From Nocardioides bizhenqiangii (GTDB lineage: Bacteria > Actinomycetota > Actinomycetes > Propionibacteriales > Nocardioidaceae): DNA of 64,000 bases. The translations under genes and the position numbers were made by a program. Below, in pieces: positions 26,290-33,981 of the stretch; positions within the stretch are counted from its first letter, which is position 1; each line of letters opens with the position of its first letter. The notes under the pieces were generated by a model, which was given only the letters and a program-made list of their open reading frames with translations, had not been told where the DNA came from and ran no database searches. The DNA is taken from NCBI RefSeq assembly GCF_034661235.1, contig NZ_CP141059.1, positions 2,727,501 through 2,791,500 of the forward strand, read 5' to 3'.

Positions 26290-26317
26290 AAAGGGCCCGG
26301 CCGGAGCCGGGCCCTTT
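26290..26317. terminator. Bidirectional terminator between livF and livK
   Basis: AAAGGGCCCGGC (26290-26301), loop CGGA, GCCGGGCCCTTT (26306-26317), then a T-rich stretch. It serves both convergent transcripts. Confidence 0.9.
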
Positions 26318-26346
26318 CTGTGTTGTCTTGCTAGCGGCTGTTCAGA

Positions 26347-27645
26347 TCACTCGCTCTGCGGCACGACGCCGGAGACCGTGTCGATCTGCTCGTAGGCGTT
26401 CTCGCCGCCGCTGTACTCGTAGATGCCGTACGTGCCGGCCGCCAGGCTGCCGGTGTCCGTCATGTCGGCCTGACCGCTCTTGCCGTCGTAGTCGATGTCC
26501 TCGCCGTCCTCGAGCAGCGTCTTGCACTCCTCGAACGTCGTGCACTTCGTGCCCTCACGAGTGACGTCGACGATGTTGGCGCCGATCGCCTCACCAGAGT
26601 CGTCACCGGCCGCGATCGCAGCGAGCGCGCTGATGATCACCGCGTCGTAGCTCTCCGGTCCGTAGAGAACCGCGTCGTCCGGCCCCATCGGGGGCGTCTC
26701 GAAAAGACGGGCCTCGAACTCGGGGTCGGGCGTTGCGGAGGTCGGAGCCGTGCCCTTGACCCCGTCGAGGTTGAAGTCCTCGTCGGGGTAGTTGGACAGG
26801 TTGCCGTCCACGAAGTACAGCTGCACGTCCTCCGGACCGAGGCCCTTGGCGATCAGCTGCGGGATGATCGTCGTGATCTCGGCGAAGGTGACGAGCACGA
26901 TGGCGTCGGGCTCGGCCGCGGCGACCTTGTTGATCTCCGCAGTGAACGTCGTCGCGTCCTTGTTGTAGAGGAGGAACTCGCCGACCGTGGCGCCCTTCTC
27001 CTCGAGGACGTCCCGCGTCCGCTCGGCCAGACCCTCGCCGTAGAAGTCCTGGCGGGCCATGATCGCGACGTTGTCGAAACCGTCCTCGATGACCTCGTTG
27101 GCCAGGACCTCGCCCTGCAGGTAGTCGGACGGGGCGGTGCGGAAGTACAGACGGTTCGGGTCGATCTCGTCGGTGTCGAAGCCGGCCGCCGTGTTGGCGG
27201 GCGAGAACTGCACCGCGCCGGCACCGGTGATCTTGTCGATGACCGTGATCGAGACGCCGGACGAGGCCGCGCCGACGATGACGTCGGAGTCGGCGGCGAG
27301 CAGCTTGTCGACCTGGGCACCCGCGATGTCCGGCGTGCCGTCACCGGAGTCGCCCTTGACCTGGACCACGTCCTGGTCGAGCACGCCACCGGCGGCGTTG
27401 ATGTCTTCGACGGCCAGCGTCACTCCGGCGAACTCCGGGGGCCCGAGGAACGCGAGGTCACCGGTCGCCGGCAGCAGGGTGCCGAAGGTCAGGGTGCCGT
27501 CGCCCTTGGGCTCGACTGTGGGCGACTCATCGCTTCCCTGCGGTTCGTCATCACCGCCATCACCGTCGTCACCGCATGCGGAGAGAACGAGGGCGGTTGC
27601 TGCAAGCACTGCCGCGATGCGACGGGCAGGTGTTGGGCGGATCAT
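26347..27645 (-). CDS. livK: Branched-chain amino-acid ABC substrate-binding lipoprotein (LivK type)
   Basis: 432 aa. Lipoprotein signal with lipobox LSAC (Cys about residue 24), then an Asp/Gly-rich linker. The type I periplasmic-binding fold begins FGTLLPATGDLAFLGPPEFAGVTLAVEDINAAGG. Anchored outside the cell, it would hand substrate to LivHMGF. It is transcribed towards the operon from its own promoter, so binding protein and transporter can be set independently. The ligand could be another amino acid or an amide, since this family is broad. The lipid is added by the Lgt encoded at 38690. Confidence 0.92.
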   Translation of the reverse strand: MIRPTPARRIAAVLAATALVLSACGDDGDGGDDEPQGSDESPTVEPKGDGTLTFGTLLPATGDLAFLGPPEFAGVTLAVEDINAAGGVLDQDVVQVKGDSGDGTPDIAGAQVDKLLAADSDVIVGAASSGVSITVIDKITGAGAVQFSPANTAAGFDTDEIDPNRLYFRTAPSDYLQGEVLANEVIEDGFDNVAIMARQDFYGEGLAERTRDVLEEKGATVGEFLLYNKDATTFTAEINKVAAAEPDAIVLVTFAEITTIIPQLIAKGLGPEDVQLYFVDGNLSNYPDEDFNLDGVKGTAPTSATPDPEFEARLFETPPMGPDDAVLYGPESYDAVIISALAAIAAGDDSGEAIGANIVDVTREGTKCTTFEECKTLLEDGEDIDYDGKSGQADMTDTGSLAAGTYGIYEYSGGENAYEQIDTVSGVVPQSE

Positions 27646-27668
27646 GGGACCTCCGGCTCACTAGGAAC

Positions 27669-27685
27669 TCCGGACATCGTCCGGA
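27669..27685. promoter_or_regulatory. Inverted repeat in the livK 5' untranslated region
   Basis: TCCGGAC-ATC-GTCCGGA, a perfect 7-bp arm palindrome 24 nt upstream of livK, either an operator or a leader hairpin. A TAGGTT box on the minus strand at about 27702-27707 could be the -10. Confidence 0.4.
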
Positions 27686-27764
27686 ATCGAACTGCAGGTG
27701 CAACCTAACGCCGAAGAGCGCCTTTGTGACTGCCGATGCGAAGGATCGTCCGCGTCGTTGCTGA

Positions 27765-27792
27765 TTCGTGACCTTCGGTCAGCGGTCACGAA
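27765..27792 (-). terminator. Hairpin at the end of the ANTAR regulator gene
   Basis: TTCGTGACC (27765-27773) pairs with GGTCACGAA (27784-27792), a 9-bp stem with 10-nt loop. It overlaps the regulator's stop codon, so it is placed to end that transcript. Confidence 0.5.
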
Positions 27793-28391
27793 GGGCGGCC
27801 GCGGACCCCTGCCCCGTGCTCGACCACGCCTTCGGCGACCTCGCGCATGGACATCCGGAGGTCCATCGCGGTCTTCTGAACCCACCGGAACGCCTCGGGC
27901 TCGGTCAGCTGCAGCTGCTCCATGAGGATCCCTTTGGCCCGGTCGACGGCCTTGCGGGTGTCCAGGCGGTCCTGGAGGTCCTCGACCTCGGACTCGAGCT
28001 GCCGGACCTCCCCGAACCGGCTCACCGCCATCTCGATGGCCGGCACCAGCTCAGCCTGCGTGAACGGCTTGACCAGGTAGGACATCGCCCCCGCGTCGCG
28101 GGCGCGCTCGACCAGCTCCCGCTGGGAGAACGCCGTCAACATGACGACCGGCGCGATCCGCTTCCCCGCGATGGCCTCCGCGGCCGCGATGCCGTCGAGC
28201 ACCGGCATCTTCACGTCGAGGATCACCAGGTCCGGGCGCAGCTCCTCGGCGAGCTCGATCGCCTTGGCGCCGTCTCCGGCCTGGCCGACGACGTCGTACC
28301 CCTCATCGACCAGCATCTCGGCGAGGTCCATCCGGATTAGGGTCTCGTCCTCGGCGATGACGACGGTGCGGGGCACAGGCGCTTCGGTCAC
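27786..28391 (-). CDS. ANTAR-domain antiterminator response regulator (PdtaR type)
   Basis: 201 aa. The receiver domain (about 9-122) has the acidic pair E14-D15, phospho-acceptor D59 in LVILDVKMP, and K109-type lysine in YLVKPFTQAEL. A coiled coil (RQLESEVEDLQDRL) leads into the ANTAR domain (about 140-190: DRAKGILMEQLQLTEPEAFRWVQKTAMD). Such proteins bind dual-hairpin RNA and prevent termination when phosphorylated. The mycobacterial equivalent PdtaR (Rv1626) lies in the same neighbourhood. No partner kinase is in the window. The start is GTG 28391, placed by the -10 box at 28398-28403. Confidence 0.93.
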   Translation of the reverse strand: MTEAPVPRTVVIAEDETLIRMDLAEMLVDEGYDVVGQAGDGAKAIELAEELRPDLVILDVKMPVLDGIAAAEAIAGKRIAPVVMLTAFSQRELVERARDAGAMSYLVKPFTQAELVPAIEMAVSRFGEVRQLESEVEDLQDRLDTRKAVDRAKGILMEQLQLTEPEAFRWVQKTAMDLRMSMREVAEGVVEHGAGVRGRPS

Positions 28392-28397
28392 GGGCCA

Positions 28398-28403
28398 AGG
28401 CTA
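28398..28403 (-). promoter_or_regulatory. -10 box of leaderless ANTAR regulator gene
   Basis: TAGCCT on the minus strand, 6 nt before GTG 28391. Confidence 0.55.
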
Positions 28404-28493
28404 TCCGGCGTCGATGTCGGGGACGTATCGCCACTGCGGCCGGGGCTCGTGCCGCACGACGGGGAACCGTCCGTTACGGTTTCCGGTGCTGTC

Positions 28494-28566
28494 GCCCCGG
28501 TAGTCCAACGGCAGAGACAATGTGCTCAAACCACATCCAGTGTGGGTTCGAATCCCACCCGGGGCA
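28494..28566 (+). tRNA. tRNA with CAA anticodon but short (class I) variable loop
   Basis: 73 nt folding as a complete cloverleaf. Acceptor GCCCCGG/CCGGGGC; D arm GTC-CAACGGCAGA-GAC with GG at 18-19; anticodon stem ATGTG/CACAT with loop CTCAAAC (anticodon CAA); variable loop CCAGT of 5 nt; T arm GTGGG-TTCGAAT-CCCAC; discriminator A; no encoded CCA. The CAA anticodon reads UUG (Leu), yet bacterial tRNA-Leu has a long extra arm and this one does not. All invariant positions visible are kept, so it looks functional, but the amino acid it carries is uncertain. A LAGLIDADG gene begins 33 nt downstream. Confidence 0.85.
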
Positions 28567-28598
28567 CTTGTGTCGGACGTCGTGATGACCCTCGAGCC

Positions 28599-29339
28599 AT
28601 GTACCCGGCGAGCATCAGGAACGAAGCTACAAGGCTCCGTGACGCTGGCGAGTCCTGGTCGGGCATCGCTCGAAAGCTCGGCGTCCACCGCTCTACTCTT
28701 CGCGACTGGCAAGCGGGACGCAGCGCACGGACCAACGACTGCGCGATCTGTGGTCCGTGCGAGCTCGATGAGGAGGCGTACGCCGGCCTCCTCGGGTTCT
28801 ACCTCGGCGACGGTTGTGTCTCTCGTGCGGCGCGCACCTACTTCCTGAGGGTCGCCTGCGACGCCACACAACCGGGTGTCATTGCAGACGTCACCGATCT
28901 GATCCGTCGGGTGCGACCCGAGGGTCGCGTCTTCCACCCTCGAGCGCCGGGGGTCACCGTCGTCCAGAGCAACTGGCAGCACTGGCCCTGCCTGTTCCCC
29001 CAGCACGGTCCGGGCCGCAAGCACGAGCGCCCGATCGTCCTGGAGGAATGGCAGCGGCGCATCGTCAAGGCTCATCCAGCGTCGTTCCTGCGCGGGCTCT
29101 TCCACTCCGACGGTTGCAGGGTCATCAACTCGACCAAGCGGCCGGTCGCAGGCGTGATGAAGGAGTACCGCTATCCGAGGTGGCAGTTCGTCAACGCGTC
29201 GGGCGATATCCGCGAGCTCTGCTGCTGGGCGCTCGACCTTGTCGGCGTCGCGTGGCGTCGGTCCAACCCCCGCGTCATCAGCGTCTCCCGGCGAGAGGCG
29301 GTCGAGGCGCTGGACGCGCTGATCGGACTCAAGTCATGA
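28599..29339 (+). CDS. LAGLIDADG-type homing endonuclease-like protein with N-terminal HTH
   Basis: 246 aa from ATG 28599, 33 nt after the tRNA. Residues 5-40 form a helix-turn-helix (RLRDAGESWSGIARKLGVHRSTLRDWQAG). A CAICGPC cluster at 48-54 may bind metal. Two dodecapeptide motifs follow: GLLGFYLGDG (63-72) and FLRGLFHSDG (163-172). That is the two-motif monomeric LAGLIDADG layout, with acidic D71 and D171 as the likely catalytic residues. No clear ribosome-binding site. Free-standing proteins of this kind recur beside tRNAs in actinobacteria (from memory). It may cleave DNA at or near this locus, or have become a regulator. Confidence 0.75.
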   Translation: MYPASIRNEATRLRDAGESWSGIARKLGVHRSTLRDWQAGRSARTNDCAICGPCELDEEAYAGLLGFYLGDGCVSRAARTYFLRVACDATQPGVIADVTDLIRRVRPEGRVFHPRAPGVTVVQSNWQHWPCLFPQHGPGRKHERPIVLEEWQRRIVKAHPASFLRGLFHSDGCRVINSTKRPVAGVMKEYRYPRWQFVNASGDIRELCCWALDLVGVAWRRSNPRVISVSRREAVEALDALIGLKS

Positions 29340-29365
29340 CTATTTGCGCAACCGGCCTCACGGCC

Positions 29366-29371
29366 TAGTCT
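29366..29371 (+). promoter_or_regulatory. -10 box of leaderless DUF427 gene
   Basis: TAGTCT, 6 nt, then ATG 29378. Confidence 0.6.
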
Positions 29372-29377
29372 GCCGAG

Positions 29378-30154
29378 ATGGGCATGCGGACCGAGGCGAC
29401 GGACAAGTGGGTGCGGGGGTACGTCGGCAGCGAGGCGATCGTGGACAGCCACGACGCGCTGCTGTTCTGGGAGGAGAGGTTCCCGGTGCCGGGATACGCG
29501 TTCCCGCGTGACGACGTCCGCACCGAGCTCTTGCAGGCCTCGGCCGGTCCCCCGACCAAGCGCTCGTTCTACACGGCCAAGGGCCCGGTTTCGGAGTGGT
29601 ACGACGTCGTGGTCGACGGCCGGGTGATCCAGCACGCCGCATGGGTCCGCGACGACCCGGCCGTCGGCGACCGGATCGTGCTCAGCTGGGAGCCGGGCGT
29701 GCTCGACCGCTGGCTCGAGGAGGACGAGGAGGTCATCGCCCACCCGCGGGACCCGCACAAGCGGGTCGAGGCGCTGGCGAGCTCGCGGCACGTGGAGGTG
29801 TCGCTCGGCGGCACGCTCCTCGCCGACAGCCGCTCCCCCGTGCTTCTCTTCGAGACCGACCTGCCGACCCGCTACTACCTGCCGCGGGAGGACGTCCGGC
29901 TCGACCTCCTCGTCCCGACGGCCAACAGCAGCGTGTGCCCCTACAAGGGTCTCGCCGAGGACTACTGGAGCCTTCCCGGGGTGCCGGGCGGCGACAACGT
30001 GGCGTGGTCCTACGCGATGCCGTTCCCCGCCGTCGGCAAGATCCAGGACCGGGTCGCGTTCTACAACGAGCTCGTCGACATCTCAGTCGACGGCGTCCCG
30101 CAACAGCGGCCCGAGTCGGTCTTCAGCAAGGCCGGCAACCGGCCGACCGATTGA
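29378..30154 (+). CDS. DUF427 domain protein (tandem repeat)
   Basis: 258 aa made of two DUF427 units. The first is about 15-115 (ESTEAIVDSHDALLFWEE-like strand, then VPGYAFPRDDVRTELL and YDVVVDGRVIQHAAWV). The second is about 130-240 (VEVSLGGTLLADSRSPVLLFETDLPTRYYLPREDVRLDLL and CPYKGLAEDYWS). The second copy has the classic VxLxGxxxADSxRPxxLxExxLPxRYYxPxxDV and CPYKG motifs. Small beta-tent proteins, probably cytoplasmic; biochemical role unknown. Confidence 0.85.
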   Translation: MGMRTEATDKWVRGYVGSEAIVDSHDALLFWEERFPVPGYAFPRDDVRTELLQASAGPPTKRSFYTAKGPVSEWYDVVVDGRVIQHAAWVRDDPAVGDRIVLSWEPGVLDRWLEEDEEVIAHPRDPHKRVEALASSRHVEVSLGGTLLADSRSPVLLFETDLPTRYYLPREDVRLDLLVPTANSSVCPYKGLAEDYWSLPGVPGGDNVAWSYAMPFPAVGKIQDRVAFYNELVDISVDGVPQQRPESVFSKAGNRPTD

Positions 30155-30193
30155 CGATCGCCGGAGTCGTCTCGTCGGGGGTCCGCCCGGTCG

Positions 30194-30199
30194 TACATT
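30194..30199 (+). promoter_or_regulatory. -10 box of leaderless lipoprotein gene
   Basis: TACATT, 6 nt, then ATG 30206. Confidence 0.6.
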
Positions 30200-30205
30200 G
30201 GTCGC

Positions 30206-30802
30206 ATGCGGGAGCGTCGAGCGATCGCTGGCGCCGGCGCAGCACTGATGGCGTTCGCGGTGGCCGGGTGCAGTGGTGGTGCCTCGGAGGACACGGGCGA
30301 CGTCGCCATCGATGACGCCCAGGGGCTGGGAGTCACCGCGCGATGCGTGGTCGCTGATGCCGCGGGTGGCCTGGTCCTGTACCCGGGAGCGTTCACCGCG
30401 ATCGGGAGGACGCGACTGGTGTCGGTGGTGCTCGACGGTGAGGAGAACCTGAAGGTGATCGAGGAGTCGGTGCTTGACTACCGCGGCCCGGACGACCTGC
30501 AGGGCGTCGTCGACGAATACCCACCGGCGTCGACCAGCTTCATCTCTGCGCTCGCCGACTGGGAGACCCGGCGTCCAGCCACCGGACTCGTGGTCCGTCC
30601 GCGCGACGGCAAGCAGGCCGTGCTGGTCGCTGTCCGCCTCGAGGATCCTGGCCAGCCCGGCCACGTCCGCGGCGTGACGATCAGGGCCCGCACTCCTGCT
30701 GGTCCGCGCACGTGGGCGTGGGAGCAGCTCGTGCTCGCTGTGCCCGACGGCGAAGCCTGTACGCCCGACGTGGTGGCGGAGACGACCGAGTGGACCGGCT
30801 GA
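30206..30802 (+). CDS. Putative lipoprotein, 198 aa
   Basis: Signal sequence MRERRAIAGAGAALMAFAVAGC with lipobox VAGC (Cys 22), then a Ser/Gly/Asp linker and a mature domain of about 165 aa with conserved-looking strands (ARCVVADAAGGLVLYPGAF, LVVRPRDGKQAVLVAVRL). A second and third cysteine (RCV, ACT) could pair. No family recognised. It ends 3 nt from the convergent pyk stop. Confidence 0.75.
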   Translation: MRERRAIAGAGAALMAFAVAGCSGGASEDTGDVAIDDAQGLGVTARCVVADAAGGLVLYPGAFTAIGRTRLVSVVLDGEENLKVIEESVLDYRGPDDLQGVVDEYPPASTSFISALADWETRRPATGLVVRPRDGKQAVLVAVRLEDPGQPGHVRGVTIRARTPAGPRTWAWEQLVLAVPDGEACTPDVVAETTEWTG

Positions 30803-30805
30803 GGG

Positions 30806-32266
30806 TCAGCCTCGTCGGTAGGCGGGCGCGACCTCGTTGATCGCGTCGCCCATCCGGTGGATGCGGAGGGCGTTGGTCGAGCCGGGGATGCCGGGCGGGC
30901 TGCCGGCGACGATCACGACGAGGTCGCCCTCCTGGACCCGCCCGATGCGCAGCAGCTCCTCGTCGACCTGACGCACCATCTCGTCGGTGTGCTCGACGGT
31001 GACGGTCTTGAACGCCTCGACGCCCCAGGTGAGCGAGAGCTGTGACCGGCAGCGGGACTCCGGGGTGAACGCGAGCACGGGGATGCTGCTGCGGTGCCGC
31101 GCGAGGCGCCGGGCGGAGTCGCCGGACTGGGTGAACGCGACGACGAACTTCGCCCCGATCCGCTGGGCGACCTCCTCGGCGGCCTTGGTGATGATGCCCG
31201 CGCGGGTGCGCGGGGCCCAGTCGATCCGGCCGAACCTGCTGAAGGTGTCGTCGCCGAGCGCGTGCTCCTCGGTCGCGGCGACGATGCGGGCCATCGTCTC
31301 GACGGTGTGGATCGGGTGCTCACCGACGCTGGTCTCGCCCGACAGCATCACCGCGTCGGCGCCGTCGAGCACCGCGTTGGCGACGTCGCTCGTCTCCGCC
31401 CGGGTCGGGGCGGGACTCGTGACCATGGACTCGAGCATCTGGGTCGCCACGATGACCGGCTTGGCGTTGCGCCGGGCGGCGACGATGACCTTCTTCTGCA
31501 GGAAGGGCACCTCCTCCAGCGGGCACTCCACGCCGAGGTCTCCACGGGCGACCATGAACCCGTCGAACGCCTCGACCAGCTCGTCGAGGTTGTCGATCGC
31601 CTGCGGCTTCTCGATCTTCGCGATCACGGGGAGCATGACCTCCTCCTCGCGCATGATCTTGCGGACGTCCTCGGCGTCGGCTGCGTTGCGCACGAAGCTC
31701 AGGGCGATGTAGTCGACGCCGAGCTTCAGCGCGAACCGCAGGTCCTCCGCGTCCTTCTCGGAGAGCGCAGGCACGGACACCGCCACGCCCGGCAGGTTGA
31801 TGCCCTTGTTGTTGCTCACCTGGCCGCCGACGAGGACCTCGGTCTCGACGTCGGTGTCGGTCACCGCCACCACCCGCAGCCGGACCTTGCCGTCGTCGAT
31901 GAGGATGGGGTCGCCCGGTCCGACGTCGCCGGGGAGGCCCTTGTACGTCGTGCCGCAGATCTCGGCGTTGCCGTCGACGTCGCGCGTCGTGATGGTCCAC
32001 CGCTGGCTGCGGCGCAGCTGCACCGGGCCGTCGGCGAACCGCTCGAGCCGGATCTTCGGGCCCTGGAGGTCGGCGAAGATGCCCACCCCGCGTCCGCTGG
32101 CGTCCGAGGCCTCCCGGACCAGGCGGTAGACCTCGGCGTGGTCCTCGTGGCTGCCGTGGCTCATGTTGAGCCGGGCGACGTCCATCCCGGCGTACACGAG
32201 CTCGCGGATCCGCCGCTCGGAGTTGGTGGCCGGACCCAACGTGCACACGATCTTTGCTCTCCGCAC
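30806..32266 (-). CDS. pyk: Pyruvate kinase
   Basis: 486 aa from GTG 32266, giving the standard N-terminus RRAKIVCTLGPATNS. Active-site motifs are ARLNMSHGSHEDH (substrate Arg and Asn), GIFADLQGPKIR, the signature VIAKIEKPQAIDNL with the catalytic Lys, and MVARGDLGVECP. The C-terminal effector domain includes ARHRSSIPVLAFTPES. Converts phosphoenolpyruvate and ADP to pyruvate and ATP. A start at 32299 is possible in frame but lies upstream of the -10 box. Convergent with the lipoprotein gene. Confidence 0.97.
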   Translation of the reverse strand: MRRAKIVCTLGPATNSERRIRELVYAGMDVARLNMSHGSHEDHAEVYRLVREASDASGRGVGIFADLQGPKIRLERFADGPVQLRRSQRWTITTRDVDGNAEICGTTYKGLPGDVGPGDPILIDDGKVRLRVVAVTDTDVETEVLVGGQVSNNKGINLPGVAVSVPALSEKDAEDLRFALKLGVDYIALSFVRNAADAEDVRKIMREEEVMLPVIAKIEKPQAIDNLDELVEAFDGFMVARGDLGVECPLEEVPFLQKKVIVAARRNAKPVIVATQMLESMVTSPAPTRAETSDVANAVLDGADAVMLSGETSVGEHPIHTVETMARIVAATEEHALGDDTFSRFGRIDWAPRTRAGIITKAAEEVAQRIGAKFVVAFTQSGDSARRLARHRSSIPVLAFTPESRCRSQLSLTWGVEAFKTVTVEHTDEMVRQVDEELLRIGRVQEGDLVVIVAGSPPGIPGSTNALRIHRMGDAINEVAPAYRRG

Positions 32267-32273
32267 AAGCACC

Positions 32274-32279
32274 AGCCTA
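32274..32279 (-). promoter_or_regulatory. -10 box of leaderless pyk
   Basis: TAGGCT on the minus strand, 7 nt before GTG 32266; it sets the start. Confidence 0.55.
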
Positions 32280-32358
32280 GTGGGCCCTGGAACGTTCAAA
32301 CGAGCAGCCCCGTGCGAGGAACGAGCACCGGGCGTCGCGAGTGCAGGTCGAGCAAGCC

Positions 32359-32381
32359 CGCGACCGAGGAACGAGGTCGCG
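32359..32381. repeat. Small palindromic element between pyk and gltD
   Basis: CGCGACC (32359-32365) and GGTCGCG (32375-32381) around GAGGAACGA, followed by GACAGGCGCGTCGAGACC. GAGGAACGAG-type cores with a TCGAGAC flank recur in nocardioform intergenic DNA (from memory). It may also help end the gltBD transcript, whose stop is at 32438. Confidence 0.4.
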
Positions 32382-32437
32382 ACAGGCGCGTCGAGACCGG
32401 GTGAGGATGAAGCGCACCTCAGCCTGGGCCGCCCAGC

Positions 32438-33916
32438 TCAGACCGCGAGCGGCCGCTCGGTCGGCGGGATCGGCACCGGCAACGTGGTCGAGCCGGTGAG
32501 GTACTCGTCGACGGCGGCCGCTGCCGCGCGGCCCTCGGCGATCGCCCACACGATGAGGGACTGACCGCGGCCCGCGTCGCCGGCGACGAAGACACCCGGC
32601 ACCGACGACATGTACGACGAGTCACGCGCCACGTTGCTCCGGCCGTCGAGCTCGACGCCCAGCTGCTCGACCACGCCCGGCCCCTCGGGCCCCAGGAAGC
32701 CCATGGCGAACAGGACCAGGTCGGCCGGGATCTCGCGCTCGGTGCCCTCGATCTCGATCAGCTGACCGCTCTCGAACGTCACGTCGACCAGGCGCAGCGC
32801 CCGCACGTTGCCGTCGTCGTCGCCGAGGAACTCCTTGGTCGACACCGAGTACACCCGCTCGCCGGCCTCCTCGTGCGCCGAGGACACCCGGAAGACCATC
32901 GGGTACGTCGGCCACGGCTGGCCGTCGGGCCGGTCGACCGACGGCTCGGGCAGGATCTCGAGCTGCGTGATCGACGCCGCGCCCTGGCGGGTCGACGTGC
33001 CGAGGCAGTCGGCGCCGGTGTCGCCGCCGCCGATGATCACGACGTGCTTGCCGTCCGCGCGGATCTGCTCCTCGCCCGGCAGCTGAGGCTGACCGAGGGC
33101 GGCCCGGTTGGACTGCGGCAGGAACTCCATGGCCTGGTGGATGCCCTTGAGGTCGCGGCCGGGCACCGGCAGGTCGCGCGGCACGGTCGCGCCGATGGCG
33201 AGCACCACGGCGTCGTACCGGTCCCTGAGCGCGCGGCCCGTCAGGTCACCAGCGCCGACCTCGACGCCGGAGCGGAAGACGGTGCCCTCGCGCTTCATCT
33301 GCTCGAGGCGGCGGTCGAGGTGCTGCTTCTCCATCTTGAACTCGGGAATGCCGTAGCGGAGCAGGCCGCCCGGCTTGTCGTCGCGCTCGTAGACGGCGAC
33401 CGTGTGGCCGGCGCGGGTCAGCTGCTGGGCCGCCGCGAGACCGGCCGGGCCGGACCCGACGACGGCGACCGTCCTGCCCGACAGCCACTCCGGCGGCTGC
33501 GGGGAGACGTAGCCCGCCTCCCACGCCTTGTCGATGATCGAGACCTCGACGTTCTTGATCGTCACGGCCGGCTGGTTGATCCCGAGCACGCAGGCCGTCT
33601 CGCACGGGGCGGGGCACAGCCGACCGGTGAACTCCGGGAAGTTGTTGGTCGCGTGCAGCCGTTCGATCGCACCCTTCCAGTCGTCGCGCCAGACCAGGTC
33701 GTTCCACTCCGGGATGATGTTGCCCAGCGGGCAGCCCTGGTGGCAGAACGGGATGCCGCAGTCCATGCAGCGCCCGGCCTGCTCGACGATGATCGGCAGC
33801 AGCGCGCGGCCCGCCCCGCCGGGGTAGACCTCCTGCCAGTCGTTGACGCGCTCCTCGACCGGCCGTCGCTCGGCGACCTCGCGGTCGTGCTTGAGAAAAC
33901 CCTTCGGGTCAGCCAT
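32438..33916 (-). CDS. gltD: Glutamate synthase (NADPH) small subunit
   Basis: 492 aa. The N-terminal iron-sulfur segment has GRCMDCGIPFCHQGCPLGN and CPAPCETACVLGIN (about 49-110). An FAD-binding GxGxxG fold follows (VAVVGSGPAGLAAAQQL), an NADPH site (VVIIGGGDTGADCLG), and the closing FAD motif VPGVFVAGDAGRGQSLIVWAIAEGR. Supplies electrons from NADPH to GltB for glutamate formation. Downstream partner of gltB with a 65-nt gap. Confidence 0.97.
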   Translation of the reverse strand: MADPKGFLKHDREVAERRPVEERVNDWQEVYPGGAGRALLPIIVEQAGRCMDCGIPFCHQGCPLGNIIPEWNDLVWRDDWKGAIERLHATNNFPEFTGRLCPAPCETACVLGINQPAVTIKNVEVSIIDKAWEAGYVSPQPPEWLSGRTVAVVGSGPAGLAAAQQLTRAGHTVAVYERDDKPGGLLRYGIPEFKMEKQHLDRRLEQMKREGTVFRSGVEVGAGDLTGRALRDRYDAVVLAIGATVPRDLPVPGRDLKGIHQAMEFLPQSNRAALGQPQLPGEEQIRADGKHVVIIGGGDTGADCLGTSTRQGAASITQLEILPEPSVDRPDGQPWPTYPMVFRVSSAHEEAGERVYSVSTKEFLGDDDGNVRALRLVDVTFESGQLIEIEGTEREIPADLVLFAMGFLGPEGPGVVEQLGVELDGRSNVARDSSYMSSVPGVFVAGDAGRGQSLIVWAIAEGRAAAAAVDEYLTGSTTLPVPIPPTERPLAV

Positions 33917-33981
33917 TCTGCGCTGCCCCCTTCATTCCTGAGCGGCGGTACGCCGTCGATGGTTGCTGGGGGGTCCGCCGC

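Noticed and set aside
28494..28566. tRNA 3' end as an integration (att) site for an island
   Set aside because: No second copy of the tRNA 3' end and no integrase gene in the following region; the neighbouring genes look like backbone.
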